In this document: in pieces, positions 17,565 to 25,903 of the stretch
How the letters are laid out: every line of letters begins with the position of its first letter
Numbering within the stretch: the first letter of the stretch is position 1
Assembly: GCF_030908215.1 (NCBI RefSeq)
Contig: NZ_JAVFJK010000011.1
Coordinates: 124,001-188,000 of the forward strand
Reading direction: 5' to 3'
DNA length: 64,000 bases
Origin: Sinomonas sp. ASV486
GTDB taxonomy: Bacteria; Actinomycetota; Actinomycetes; Actinomycetales; Micrococcaceae
Made by a program: the position numbers and the translations under genes
The notes under the pieces: generated by a model
The model's input: the letters and a program-made list of their open reading frames with translations, nothing else
What the model was told of the DNA's origin: nothing
Databases searched by the model: none

Positions 17565-20462
17565 TCAGGGGCGCGTCGCCTCTGCGAGCAACTCCAGGAT
17601 GTGCCGGTACGGGCGCCCGGTAGCCCGGGTCAGGCCGATCTCGCACGTCCGGTTCGATGATGCGTACTCGGCGAAGCGCCCGCCACGCTCGCGCTCGGCC
17701 TCCGCGAGGCCGCCCGCCTCGGGGGCCGTGGCCGAGGCCGTGAGCTCGGGGTGCAGAAGGCCGCGGTCTCCCGCGAAGCCGCAGCAGCCGGCCTCGAGCG
17801 GAGTGAAGACCTCGTCCGCGATGTGCCCGGCGATCGCGGCGAGCTGCGGCGTGGTCCCGGCGATGGTGCCCGAGCAGGTGGGGTGGAGCGCCACGGACGG
17901 GATCCGCGAGCTCACCTCGAGCCGCGGCAGGAGCCCCGCGGCGAACTCGATCGCGTCCACGACCCTCAGCCCGGAGCCCTCGGCGGCCGAGCGGAGCATG
18001 ATCGCGAGGCCCTCGGCGCACGAGGAGGCGTCGACCACGATCGGCAGGCGCCCGCCCTCGGTCGCCTCGAGAAGCGCAGGTACCACGATCGAGCGCATGT
18101 GCTCCCAGCCCAGCGTCATGCCCTTGGACTTCCACGGCGTCCCGCAGCACATCGAGCCGACGCCCTCGGAGGTGCGCAGCCGCACCCCGGCCCGGTCGCA
18201 CACGTCAAGGAACGCACCGGTGGCGCCGCCGGGGTGGCCACCCTCCTCGGGTCCGAACATCGTGCCGATGCACGCCGAGAAGAGCACGGCCTCCGCGGCG
18301 TCGTCGCGCCGCCGGGGACGCGCGACGCCGCCGCCCGGCAGCCCGCCGTCGTACATCGGGATCTCTTCGCCGAGCAGCTTCCGCGCGACGCGCGTGACCC
18401 CCTCGAGGGGGGCGGACGGGAGGGCCTTCGCGGAACTCAGCGCCGCTCCCCCGACGCGCGACGCCGCGCCCCACGCGTGCGCCGCGGCGTTCCACGCCGC
18501 GGACTCGATGCGGCCGGCCTCCTCGGCGCGCACGCGGCGGACGAGGTCGCCGGTGTTGATGCCCACGGGGCACGCCGTGCCGCACATACCGTCGACGGCG
18601 CACGTCGAGACACCGCTGTAGTCGTAGCCGTCGAGGATCTGCCGCGCGAGCTCCTCGTTGCCCTCGGCGCGGGCCTGCTCAGCGTCGCGGCGGAGCGTGA
18701 TGCGCTGGCGCGGGGTGAGGGTGAGCGAGCGGGACGGGCACACTGGCTCGCAGTACCCGCACTCGACGCAGCGGTCCACTTCCTCCTCGACCGCGGGAGT
18801 GACCTTGAGGTCAGCCAGGTACGAGCGGGGGTCGTCGGAGAGGACGGCGCCCGGGTTGAGGATGCCGCGCGGGTCTGCGAGGCGCTTGACCTCCTTCATG
18901 ACCTCGTACAGCTCGTCGCCGTACTGGCGGCGCACGTACGGGGCCATGATGCGGCCGGTACCGTGCTCGGCCTTGAGGGTCCCGCTGGCGCCGAGCACGA
19001 GATCGACAAGGTCCTCGGTGAAGTCCTCGTACCTGCTCGTGTCGCCCGTGGAGAAATCCTCGTTGAGCATGAAGTGGAGGTTGCCGTCCTTGGCATGGCC
19101 GAAGATCACGGGGTCGCGGTAGCCGTGGTCGGCCAGGAGCCCCGCGAGGTCGTGGCAGGTGCCTGCGAGGGCCGGGACTGGAACGGCGATGTCCTCGAGG
19201 AGCTGGCTCGTGCCGGACGGGCGCGCGCTCGCCACGGTCGAGTAGAGGCCCTTGCGGACCTTCCACAGGGCGGCGCGCTCGCGGGCGTCCCGCGTCATGG
19301 CGACGGGCCGGGCGAGCCCGAGGCCCGCGAACAGCCGCGTGGCGGCGCTGGCCCGGTCCGCCAGTTCCTCGGGACTCGAGGCGGCGAGCTCGACGAGCAG
19401 CCCCGCCGGGTCGGAGAGGTCCAGAGTCCGGATCTCCTCGGGGCAGTCGGAGAGGCGCGAGGAAACCCGCAGGGACACGGCATCCATGAGCTCCGCGGTG
19501 TCCGCGCCGGCTGCGACGAGCTCCGGGATCGCCGCAGCGGCGGCGCCCACGCCGGGGAAGACGAGGAGGCCGGTGGCGATGTGGGGCTTGACCTCGACCG
19601 TGTCGAACACGGCCTCCGCCACGAACGCGAGCGTGCCCTCGGAACCGATCACGAGGTGAACGAAGATGTCGAGAGGGTCCTCGAAGTCCAGGAACGCGTT
19701 GAGCCCGTAGCCCATGGTGTTCTTCATCGAGAACTGGTGGCGGATCCGTGCGACCGAGTCCGTCGAGGCGAGGATCCGCTGCCCCAGCCGTGCGAGGCCC
19801 TCGTGGAGCGCGGGCTCGCGGCTGGCGAATTCGGACGACGCCGCGGGGTCGCCGGAGTCGATCACGGTCCCCGAGGGCAGGACGAACCGCATGGATTTCA
19901 GGGTCCGGTACGTGTTGGCCTCGGTGCCGCAGTGCATGCCGGAGGAGTTGTTGGCCACGACGCCGCCGATCGTGCACGCGATCTCGCTCGCCGGGTCCGG
20001 CCCGAGCGCGCGGTGGTGCCGGGCGAGGCGCGCGTTGACGGCGCGGACCGTCACGCCCGGCTGGACGCGCACGGACGCGCCGCCGCCGAGCACCTCGAGG
20101 CCGGAGAAGTTGCGGCGCGTGTCCGCGAGGACGCCCGCCGTGATCGCCTGGCCGGACAGGCTCGTACCTCCGGAGCGGAAGGTCACGGGGGTATCGTGCC
20201 GCGCGCAAGCGGCGAGGAGGCTCGCAATGTCCCGGTCCGTGCGCGGGGCGGCGACGACGCTCGGGACGAGCAGGTAGTGCGAGGCATCATGGGCCTTCGC
20301 GTGCAGGTCGAGGGGCCGCGTCGTCACGGCCTCGGCGCCGAGGGCCGCCGCGAGCTCGGCGGCGAGCGTCTGTGTACCGGTGCCCGCGGCCTCCGCTGCG
20401 GCCGCCGCGGAAGGTGCCGCCGTCTCGCGGAGGTGAGCGCTCGTCGTCGTGCGCAGCTTCAT
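17565..20462 (-). CDS. dld: FAD/Fe-S D-lactate dehydrogenase (Dld-II type)
   Basis: This 965-residue protein joins an FAD-binding PCMH domain (residues about 60-260; PVTFRSGGTSLSGQA) and an FAD-oxidase C domain to two Fe-S motifs (CVECGYCEPVCPSR near 564; CAVDGMCGTACPVG near 619). C-terminal CCG domains follow (SMCCGTPWKSKG near 772; EAGCCGFAGDRG near 892). Such proteins oxidize D-lactate (or 2-hydroxyglutarate) and pass electrons to the membrane chain. ATG at 20462 has GGAAGGA upstream; the upstream frame crosses the operator region. Its divergent neighbour is the lactate permease, and lutABC follows downstream, so D-lactate is the most likely substrate. Confidence 0.88.
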   Translation of the reverse strand: MKLRTTTSAHLRETAAPSAAAAAEAAGTGTQTLAAELAAALGAEAVTTRPLDLHAKAHDASHYLLVPSVVAAPRTDRDIASLLAACARHDTPVTFRSGGTSLSGQAITAGVLADTRRNFSGLEVLGGGASVRVQPGVTVRAVNARLARHHRALGPDPASEIACTIGGVVANNSSGMHCGTEANTYRTLKSMRFVLPSGTVIDSGDPAASSEFASREPALHEGLARLGQRILASTDSVARIRHQFSMKNTMGYGLNAFLDFEDPLDIFVHLVIGSEGTLAFVAEAVFDTVEVKPHIATGLLVFPGVGAAAAAIPELVAAGADTAELMDAVSLRVSSRLSDCPEEIRTLDLSDPAGLLVELAASSPEELADRASAATRLFAGLGLARPVAMTRDARERAALWKVRKGLYSTVASARPSGTSQLLEDIAVPVPALAGTCHDLAGLLADHGYRDPVIFGHAKDGNLHFMLNEDFSTGDTSRYEDFTEDLVDLVLGASGTLKAEHGTGRIMAPYVRRQYGDELYEVMKEVKRLADPRGILNPGAVLSDDPRSYLADLKVTPAVEEEVDRCVECGYCEPVCPSRSLTLTPRQRITLRRDAEQARAEGNEELARQILDGYDYSGVSTCAVDGMCGTACPVGINTGDLVRRVRAEEAGRIESAAWNAAAHAWGAASRVGGAALSSAKALPSAPLEGVTRVARKLLGEEIPMYDGGLPGGGVARPRRRDDAAEAVLFSACIGTMFGPEEGGHPGGATGAFLDVCDRAGVRLRTSEGVGSMCCGTPWKSKGMTLGWEHMRSIVVPALLEATEGGRLPIVVDASSCAEGLAIMLRSAAEGSGLRVVDAIEFAAGLLPRLEVSSRIPSVALHPTCSGTIAGTTPQLAAIAGHIADEVFTPLEAGCCGFAGDRGLLHPELTASATAPEAGGLAEAERERGGRFAEYASSNRTCEIGLTRATGRPYRHILELLAEATRP

Positions 20463-20498
20463 GGGAAGTCCTTCCGGGCAGACAGATTGAAGGGTATG

Positions 20499-20509
20499 TG
20501 GTCGGACCA
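20499..20509 (-). promoter_or_regulatory. Candidate LutR operator before dld
   Basis: TGGTCGGACCA lies 37 bases upstream of the dld start codon and, read on the minus strand, overlaps a TATGGT -10-like element. It is the same motif as before lutA and lctP. Confidence 0.7.
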
Positions 20510-20551
20510 TATCACCACGTGTGCCCCTTGTCACAACCCCGGGGATGTGTG

Positions 20552-20586
20552 CTAGATTACGTGGTCGGACCACGATGGTCCTACCA
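20552..20586 (+). promoter_or_regulatory. lctP promoter with two LutR operators
   Basis: A -10-like TAGATT (20552-20557) is followed by TGGTCGGACCA (20562-20572) and TGGTCCTACCA (20576-20586), centred 14 bases apart. Both sites cover the expected transcription start and early transcript, so repression of lctP should be tight. Confidence 0.68.
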
Positions 20587-20634
20587 CATCGGCGCCGGGT
20601 TGCCCCCGGTCTCCACCTCCCCACAGGAGTCCGC

Positions 20635-22317
20635 ATGACCTTCACCCCCGTGACCGACCCGGTGGCCGGCAGCGTCGCCGTCTCCGCCCTGATCGGGCTC
20701 ATCCCCCTTGTGACCTTCTTCGTGCTGCTCGCCGTCGTGCGCACCAAGGCCCATGTGGCCGGCGCCTTCGCTTTGCTCGCGGCCCTCGTCGTCGCGACCC
20801 TCGCTTACCACATGCCGATCGGGCTCGCGGCCCTCGCGGCAACGCAGGGCGGCATCTTCGGGGCCTTCCCTGTGTTCTGGATCGTCCTCACGGCTGTGTG
20901 GCTGTACCAGGTCACGGTCCTGAGCGGTCGGTTCGAGGACCTCAGGCGCATCTTCGACCGCCTCGGCGGCGGGGACCTGCGCATCCAGGCCATCCTCATC
21001 GCCTTCTGCTTCGGCGGCCTCATGGAGGCGCTCGCGGGCTTCGGCGCACCCGTGGCCATCACCGCAACCATGCTCATGGCCATCGGCCTCAAGCCCCTGC
21101 GCGCCGCGGCGACCGTACTCGTGGCCAACACCGCGCCGGTGGCCTTCGGGGCGATCGCCATTCCGATCACCACGGCGGGCGCGCTCACCGGCATCCCCGC
21201 CGAGCACATCGGCGCGATCGTCGGCCGGCAGACACCCCTCCTCGCGTTCCTCGTGCCGCTCCTGCTGCTGCTCATCGTGGACGGCATCCGGGGCCTCCGC
21301 GACGCGTGGGCGCCCGCGCTCGTGACCGGCGTCGCGTTCGGCCTCGCACAGTTCCTGTGCTCGAACTACTTCTCCTACGAGCTCACCGACGTGGTGGCCT
21401 CACTCTTCGGCCTCGGCGTCGCCATTGCCTTCCTTCGAGTGTGGAAGCCCCGCGGGGCCGATGCGGCCCGGGCGCGACTCGGCATCGCCGCGCCGTCCGC
21501 CGTCGGGCCGGGCGCAGCGGCCCAGAGCCTGACCGGCCAGCGCGTGTGGCTCGCACTGTTCCCGTACGTGCTGGTCATCGTCGTGTTCGCAGTGTCGAAG
21601 CTGTGGCGGCTCGGCATCGACATCCCCGCAGCCCTCGCCGCAACGGACGTCAAGGTCAACTGGCCGATCCTCCACGACGCCCTCCTCGGTGCGAACGGCA
21701 AGCCCGTGTCCTCGACCGTCTACAACTTCCAGTGGCTCTCCGGCCCCGGCACTCTGCTGCTCATCTCGGGCCTGATCATCGCCATCGTCTACTCGAAGTA
21801 CGACGGCGACGGGCGCTTCAGCCTCAAGGTCTCCGACGCGATCGCCGAGCTGTGGCGGACGCTGGTCAAGATGCGGTTCGCGGCCCTGACGATCATCCTC
21901 GTGCTGGCGGTCGCGTACGTGATGAACCTCTCGGGTCAAACGGTCGCGATCGGCACGTGGCTCGCCGGCACCGGTGCGGCGTTCGCGTTCCTGTCCCCGA
22001 TCCTCGGGTGGATCGGCACGGCCGTGACCGGATCCGACACGTCCGCCAACGCGCTCTTCGCCAAACTGCAGCAGACTGCCGGGCACGCCGCGGGCATCGA
22101 CCCGTCGCTGCTCGTCGCTGCCAACACGTCCGGCGGCGTGGTGGGGAAGCTCATCAGCCCCCAGAACCTCGCGATCGCGGCGACCTCGGTGGGCATGGAC
22201 GGCCAGGAGTCGGTCATCCTGCGCAAGGTCGTGTGGTGGAGCGTGGGCATGCTGCTGGTGCTGTGCACCCTCGTCTACCTCCAGTCCACGCCAGTCCTCG
22301 GATGGATGCTCCCGTAG
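20635..22317 (+). CDS. lctP: L-lactate permease (LctP family)
   Basis: This 560-residue protein has about 13-14 membrane helices and matches the LctP/LldP lactate:H+ symporter family (TC 2.A.14). Landmarks are GLMEALAGFGAPVAITATML near residue 127, and the C-terminal TGSDTSANALFAKLQ and NTSGGVVGKLISPQNLAIA (two separate stretches). ATG at 20635 has CAGGAG at proper spacing; the in-frame upstream extension would cover both operators. It is transcribed divergently from dld and followed by the regulator gene, forming the uptake part of the lactate regulon. Confidence 0.94.
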   Translation: MTFTPVTDPVAGSVAVSALIGLIPLVTFFVLLAVVRTKAHVAGAFALLAALVVATLAYHMPIGLAALAATQGGIFGAFPVFWIVLTAVWLYQVTVLSGRFEDLRRIFDRLGGGDLRIQAILIAFCFGGLMEALAGFGAPVAITATMLMAIGLKPLRAAATVLVANTAPVAFGAIAIPITTAGALTGIPAEHIGAIVGRQTPLLAFLVPLLLLLIVDGIRGLRDAWAPALVTGVAFGLAQFLCSNYFSYELTDVVASLFGLGVAIAFLRVWKPRGADAARARLGIAAPSAVGPGAAAQSLTGQRVWLALFPYVLVIVVFAVSKLWRLGIDIPAALAATDVKVNWPILHDALLGANGKPVSSTVYNFQWLSGPGTLLLISGLIIAIVYSKYDGDGRFSLKVSDAIAELWRTLVKMRFAALTIILVLAVAYVMNLSGQTVAIGTWLAGTGAAFAFLSPILGWIGTAVTGSDTSANALFAKLQQTAGHAAGIDPSLLVAANTSGGVVGKLISPQNLAIAATSVGMDGQESVILRKVVWWSVGMLLVLCTLVYLQSTPVLGWMLP

Positions 22318-22351
22318 CCCGTCCCGCGCGGCGGCGAGCCCTCGCTCCGAT

Positions 22352-22369
22352 GCCCCGCGCTCCCGGGGC
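22352..22369 (+). terminator. Hairpin after lctP
   Basis: GCCCCG and CGGGGC arms surround a six-base loop 35 bases after the lctP stop. There is no T-run, but this is common in very GC-rich genomes. Confidence 0.4.
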
Positions 22370-22419
22370 TAGGGCCGGCGTCGTGCGTGACGGCACCCCG
22401 TTTACGGCAGGATGGACCC

Positions 22420-23124
22420 ATGTCTGAATCCGCGACCGGCCGCGCGCATGACGCGGTGCTGCGCCACATCGAGGGAAGCCTCCGCTCCGGCGAGCTCAAG
22501 CTCGGCGATCGGCTGCCGGGCGAGCGTGCCCTGGCCGAGCAGTTCGGCATCTCGCGCGCGTCCGTGCGGGACGCGATCCGCTCCCTCGAGGTCATGGGCG
22601 TAGTCCGGTCCGCGACCGGCTCGGGGCCGAATTCGGGGACGATCGTGGTCTCGGACCCCTCCTCGGCGCTCGGTGTGGCGCTGCGGATGCACGTCGCGAG
22701 CCACCACCTGCCCGTCAAGGACGTGGTCGAGGCGCGCATCATGATGGAGACGTGGTCCCTCGGGCGCGCGGCCTCCGCGCCGTGGACGCCCGAGCAGCTC
22801 GACGACGCGCGCCGCCTCCTCGACGCGATGGACGACGACGCGCTGCCCTCCGAGATCTTCACGCTCCTCGACTCGCAGTTCCACGTGGCCCTGAGCACGC
22901 TCGCGGGCAACGTGGTGGTGAGCACCATGATGGAGTCAATGCGCGAGGCCATCCGCGGCTACATAGACGACGCCGTAACTCGCCGCGGCGGCTGGGATCA
23001 GGCCGTCACCGTGCTCCGAAGCCACCACCACGCGATCTTCGACGCCGTCGAGGCGCGCGACGGCGAGCTCGCGGCACGCCTGGTGCGCGAGCACATCGAG
23101 TGGTTCTACGCCCAGAGCGTCTGA
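22420..23124 (+). CDS. GntR-family (FadR subfamily) transcriptional regulator, likely LutR/LldR
   Basis: This 234-residue protein has an N-terminal winged helix (residues about 8-72; LPGERALAEQFGISRASVRD) and a C-terminal FCD domain of all-helical type (residues about 90-230), with metal/ligand His residues in QFHVAL and RSHHHAI. It lies directly after lctP, and four TGGTC/GACCA operators lie before lutA, dld and lctP. It is therefore the best candidate repressor, released by lactate, as shown for LldR and LutR elsewhere. ATG at 22420 gives the usual family N-terminus. Confidence 0.87.
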   Translation: MSESATGRAHDAVLRHIEGSLRSGELKLGDRLPGERALAEQFGISRASVRDAIRSLEVMGVVRSATGSGPNSGTIVVSDPSSALGVALRMHVASHHLPVKDVVEARIMMETWSLGRAASAPWTPEQLDDARRLLDAMDDDALPSEIFTLLDSQFHVALSTLAGNVVVSTMMESMREAIRGYIDDAVTRRGGWDQAVTVLRSHHHAIFDAVEARDGELAARLVREHIEWFYAQSV

Positions 23125-23161
23125 GCGGCCGGGCGTGCGGTCCGGAGCAGACCTGCGAGCG

Positions 23162-23737
23162 TCAGATGCGCGTCCGGTGGAAGTTCAGGTGGCTCCGTGA
23201 GGCCGTCGGCCCGCGCTGGTTCTGGTACCGGTTGCCGTACTCGCCCGAACCGTAGGGGTGCTCCGCGGCGGAGGAGAGGCGGAAGAAGCACAACTGGCCG
23301 ATCTTCATCCCGGGCCAGAGTTTGATCGGCAGCGTCGCGACGTTTGAGAGCTCGAGCGTCACATGTCCCGCGAAGCCTGGATCGATGAACCCTGCGGTCG
23401 AGTGGGTCAGGAGCCCGAGCCGTCCCAGCGAAGACTTCCCCTCGAGCCTTGCCGCAATGTCATCGGGAAGGGACACGGTCTCGTAGGTGGATCCGAGCAC
23501 GAACTCGCCCGGGTGCAGGATGAACGGCTCATCGGAGTCCACTTCAACGAGCCGGGTGAGCTCGGGCTGCTCCTCCGACGGATCGATGTGCGCGTACTTG
23601 TGGTTGTCGAAGAGCCGGAAGAACCGGTCGATCCGCACATCGACGCTCGAAGGCTGCACCATCCCCGGGTCGTACGGCGTGAGCCGGATGCGCTCGGCGT
23701 CGATTTCGGCACGGATGTCGCGGTCTGAAAGCAGCAC
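23162..23737 (-). CDS. dcd: dCTP deaminase
   Basis: This 191-residue enzyme deaminates dCTP on the path to dUMP/dTTP. Conserved parts are [17 protein letters not shown], the substrate loop [12 protein letters not shown] near residues 107-118, and the catalytic Glu segment [18 protein letters not shown] (about 122-139). The actinobacterial C-terminal tail [14 protein letters not shown] is complete. Whether it is the mono- (dCTP to dUTP) or bifunctional form (dCTP to dUMP) cannot be decided here. GTG at 23737 is chosen: it gives the usual 191-residue length and sits seven bases after a TATTTT box. A TTG three codons upstream would overlap that box. Confidence 0.95.
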   Translation of the reverse strand: MLLSDRDIRAEIDAERIRLTPYDPGMVQPSSVDVRIDRFFRLFDNHKYAHIDPSEEQPELTRLVEVDSDEPFILHPGEFVLGSTYETVSLPDDIAARLEGKSSLGRLGLLTHSTAGFIDPGFAGHVTLELSNVATLPIKLWPGMKIGQLCFFRLSSAAEHPYGSGEYGNRYQNQRGPTASRSHLNFHRTRI

Positions 23738-23744
23738 GTCTCCC

Positions 23745-23750
23745 AAAATA
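23745..23750 (-). promoter_or_regulatory. -10 box, leaderless dcd
   Basis: TATTTT (minus strand) lies seven bases before the GTG start of dcd with no ribosome site between, as expected for a leaderless mRNA. Confidence 0.5.
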
Positions 23751-23809
23751 CCGCAGCGCCCCTCCCCCGCATCGCGGCAGGGGCAATCTGCTGCGCGACG
23801 AGGCAGGCT

Positions 23810-23825
23810 AGGCGGGAATCCGCCT
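23810..23825 (-). terminator. Hairpin after SRPBCC gene
   Basis: AGGCGG and CCGCCT arms with a GAAT loop lie 17 bases beyond the stop of the gene at 23842-24273. No T-run follows. Confidence 0.35.
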
Positions 23826-23841
23826 GGGCCGAAGGGGCTGG

Positions 23842-24273
23842 CTACGCTTCGAGGACGGTCTTGAGCGTCTCGAGCTGAGCGACCTCGTGATCCATGGTCT
23901 TCTGGATCATGCCGCCCATGAGCTTCATGAACCCGGAGGGCTCGTAGGAGAGGCCGAAGGTCACCCTCGTGCCGCCGCCGTCGGGGCCAATGAGGAAGAC
24001 TCCGTGCGGCCTCGCGGGACCCGCGATGACCTGGAAGCGGATGACCTCTCCAGGGCGCGCTTCAGTGATCTCGTAGTCGCCGTCGATCTCGCGGCCCCCC
24101 GGGCCGGCAAGCCGCTGGGCATAGACCGCGCCCTCCTGGCCCGCGGGGCCCGAAGCGTGGGAGACGGAGCGAACGCCGGAGCGCCACTTCGCGTTGTTGA
24201 GCCCGTCGACGAGGAACGCGTAGACGTCCTCGGGTGTGCGCTCGACGGTCACGCTGTGTTCAGCCGCTGCCAT
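23842..24273 (-). CDS. SRPBCC (polyketide cyclase/START-like) family protein
   Basis: This 143-residue protein has the helix-grip fold pattern of the SRPBCC superfamily: an N-terminal strand and helix ([20 protein letters not shown]), internal strands including VIRFQVIAG, and a long C-terminal helix. It probably binds a hydrophobic ligand in a cavity, but the ligand and role are unknown. A TAGTCT box seven bases before the ATG suggests a leaderless mRNA. It lies between dcd and a membrane-protein gene on the same strand, each with its own promoter. Confidence 0.75.
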   Translation of the reverse strand: MAAAEHSVTVERTPEDVYAFLVDGLNNAKWRSGVRSVSHASGPAGQEGAVYAQRLAGPGGREIDGDYEITEARPGEVIRFQVIAGPARPHGVFLIGPDGGGTRVTFGLSYEPSGFMKLMGGMIQKTMDHEVAQLETLKTVLEA

Positions 24274-24280
24274 AGCCGGG

Positions 24281-24286
24281 AGACTA
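24281..24286 (-). promoter_or_regulatory. -10 box, leaderless SRPBCC gene
   Basis: TAGTCT (minus strand) is seven bases before the ATG at 24273, without a ribosome site. Confidence 0.5.
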
Positions 24287-24292
24287 TGAGCG

Positions 24293-24844
24293 TCAGCTGG
24301 GATTCTGCTGGAAATCGTCCGGTGTGTCGCCCTCGGGTTCTGCGCGCAGCTCCGCCCTCCGCTTGGGCGAGGCGAAGGCGACGCGCATGTGGTCGTTCGT
24401 GAGGACGTCCGCGACCCCGATCATGAGCACCGCGAACACGATCTGCTCCACGACCATCCAGTACGGGTACAGCCCGGGAACCGTCGCCACGACCAGCGTC
24501 ACGACGGGGAAGATCTGGCTGAAGAGCCGCAGCCGCTGGTAGCCCCAGTAGTAGCCGTGCCGGGCGCGCCACGCGAAGAAGAACAGCGTAAGGGTCATGA
24601 GAAGCACGACGACGCCGCGGAACCACGCCGCGAACGGCACCTCTGAGCCTCCAACCTGGAGCACGACGGCGGTGGTCACGGCCGCGACACCGACGGCGAC
24701 CTCGGCGAGCAGGATCCAGTAGACCCACTGGAAGGCGCGCTGGGTCTTGGGGTGCTCGAGCTCGTGCTGGTCGACGGTGAAGTGGCCGTGGCGGCCGCCG
24801 AAGGTCCTGTCGATGTCGACGCCGAGGATGCGCAGTGGTGGCAT
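24293..24844 (-). CDS. Conserved membrane protein of unknown function
   Basis: This 183-residue protein has four hydrophobic segments (residues about 38-64, 72-92, 105-122 and 128-148), a His-rich N-terminal soluble part (GGRHGHFTVDQHELEHPKT) and a charged C-terminal tail. I do not recognise a functional family. The start at ATG 24844 is supported by TAGCGT six bases upstream. It is the gene closest to the tRNA and reads away from it. Confidence 0.75.
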   Translation of the reverse strand: MPPLRILGVDIDRTFGGRHGHFTVDQHELEHPKTQRAFQWVYWILLAEVAVGVAAVTTAVVLQVGGSEVPFAAWFRGVVVLLMTLTLFFFAWRARHGYYWGYQRLRLFSQIFPVVTLVVATVPGLYPYWMVVEQIVFAVLMIGVADVLTNDHMRVAFASPKRRAELRAEPEGDTPDDFQQNPS

Positions 24845-24850
24845 GGATCA

Positions 24851-24856
24851 ACGCTA
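24851..24856 (-). promoter_or_regulatory. -10 box, leaderless membrane-protein gene
   Basis: TAGCGT (minus strand) lies six bases before the ATG at 24844, without a ribosome site. Confidence 0.55.
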
Positions 24857-24960
24857 GCCGCAGGGACTGTGGGACAGCTAGGCGGGATTGTCCCCGCCGC
24901 GCAAGGCTGCACGGACCACTGCCCGCGGTGTTGTAAGCTGTGTTGAGCCCTTCGGGGCAC

Positions 24961-25031
24961 GCGGCCGTAGCTCAATGGCAGAGCGCTCGCTTCCCAAGCC
25001 AGATACGCGGGTTCGATTCCCGTCGGCCGCT
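24961..25031 (+). tRNA. tRNA-Gly (anticodon CCC)
   Basis: The 71-base sequence folds as a tRNA. The acceptor stem is GCGGCCG/CGGCCGC with T as discriminator, the D arm is GCTC/GAGC, the anticodon loop is TTCCCAA, and the T arm is GCGGG-TTCGATT-CCCGT with a final G-U pair. CCA is not encoded. The anticodon stem CTCGC/GCCAG has one C-C mismatch (pair 29-41), which is unusual. TAAGCT at 24934-24939 could serve as the -10 box. Confidence 0.93.
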
Positions 25032-25271
25032 CGCAAAAGCCCAAGTCCGTGCAGGCTTGAGCCTTCTTGGCCTCGCTCTACGACGGCCACCCGCTCCCGG
25101 GTGAGGCCTACACGCGATACCGCTGCAGTTCTGCAAGCGCTCCAATCTGGCGACCGCTCCGACCTGGCGATAGTGATGAAGTGTTCCCTCGGCGTGGCCT
25201 CGTAACCATGCTCAGAGCCTCACGACTGCCCTGGGCCAAGCCTCCCTGGACCGCCGGTACAGCGGCTGCCC

Positions 25272-25541
25272 TTAGCGGATCGAACGGTCCTCGTAGAGTT
25301 TGCGCCACACGGCAGTCCGTTGGGCATCGAGGTACCCGGTATTCCACGGTTGGAGGAATGTGCTCCGGACCCATCGTCCGAGAGCAGCAATACGCCGACG
25401 GAGCGGCACCCACAGACCTGCTGGATTGGCAGAAACTGCTGCGGCGGCGTCGAGGCTGCCCTCCAGCCGGGTGGGGGAAATTAGGCGGAGAGAAACTGGG
25501 CGGAAGCGGCTATGGGTCGCTGGTGCGTGGTGGGTGGTCAT
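25272..25541 (-). CDS. Small hypothetical protein, doubtful
   Basis: This 89-residue frame begins with ATG at 25541 and ends with a basic, Trp-rich segment (QPWNTGYLDAQRTAVWRKLY). Codon use is moderately GC-biased, more so than in other frames of this gap. No clear ribosome site is seen, only a weak GAGG. I do not recognise a family, and it may be a chance frame. Confidence 0.4.
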   Translation of the reverse strand: MTTHHAPATHSRFRPVSLRLISPTRLEGSLDAAAAVSANPAGLWVPLRRRIAALGRWVRSTFLQPWNTGYLDAQRTAVWRKLYEDRSIR

Positions 25542-25746
25542 TGGAGGCCTCGACTTGATGACGAGAGATGCTGTGGGACCTGACGGCCGCGACTTCCCAT
25601 CTCCGGGAGATGATGCGGGGTGATCTTCAGATCGGGCTAGGCGGCCTGCTTCGCGTGGCGGTCCACGGAAGCCTTCCGCTCAGCCAGTTCCATACGGATA
25701 GCTCGTGGAGCGATCTTGGCTCCGTTGTCCTCTTCCGGACTGGATT

Positions 25747-25761
25747 TAGACTAGCAGTCCA
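25747..25761. promoter_or_regulatory. TAGACT-N3-AGTCCA palindrome
   Basis: This near-perfect inverted repeat has the same arms as the site just before the TetR gene at 25904, about 130 bases further on. It is a candidate second operator of that regulator; no intact gene reading left from here was found. Confidence 0.5.
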
Positions 25762-25876
25762 TTAGCCTGGAAGTCTATAGTCCACATGAGGTGGCTTCAC
25801 CCCTGCAGAGAGAGCCCACCCCGGCGCATCACCGGATCGCCAGTTGCCGCCACCGGCTGCTGGGACGATTTGACTT

Positions 25877-25891
25877 TAGACTTGGAGTCTA
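25877..25891. promoter_or_regulatory. TAGACT-N3-AGTCTA operator before TetR gene
   Basis: A perfect six-base inverted repeat lies 12 bases before the ATG at 25904, right behind a TTGACT -35-like hexamer. It is placed to let the regulator repress its own gene. Confidence 0.6.
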
Positions 25892-25903
25892 GAAAGGAGC
25901 CGA

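Larger units (their letters stand above)
25032..25903. other. Gene-poor segment downstream of tRNA-Gly
   Basis: Apart from one doubtful small gene on the minus strand (25272-25541) and an open stretch without a start codon on the minus strand (25637-25750), nothing here looks coding. That open stretch would end in KASVDRHAKQAA and a TAG stop. The base composition is lower in GC than the flanks and codon bias is weak. The position behind a tRNA suggests an old insertion or decayed genes, but no integrase or direct repeat of the tRNA end was found. Confidence 0.4.

Noticed and set aside
25062..25110. IS5-like fragment (LYDGHPLPG) behind the tRNA
   Set aside because: A nine-residue similarity to a transposase motif with no continuing homology in the frame; likely chance.
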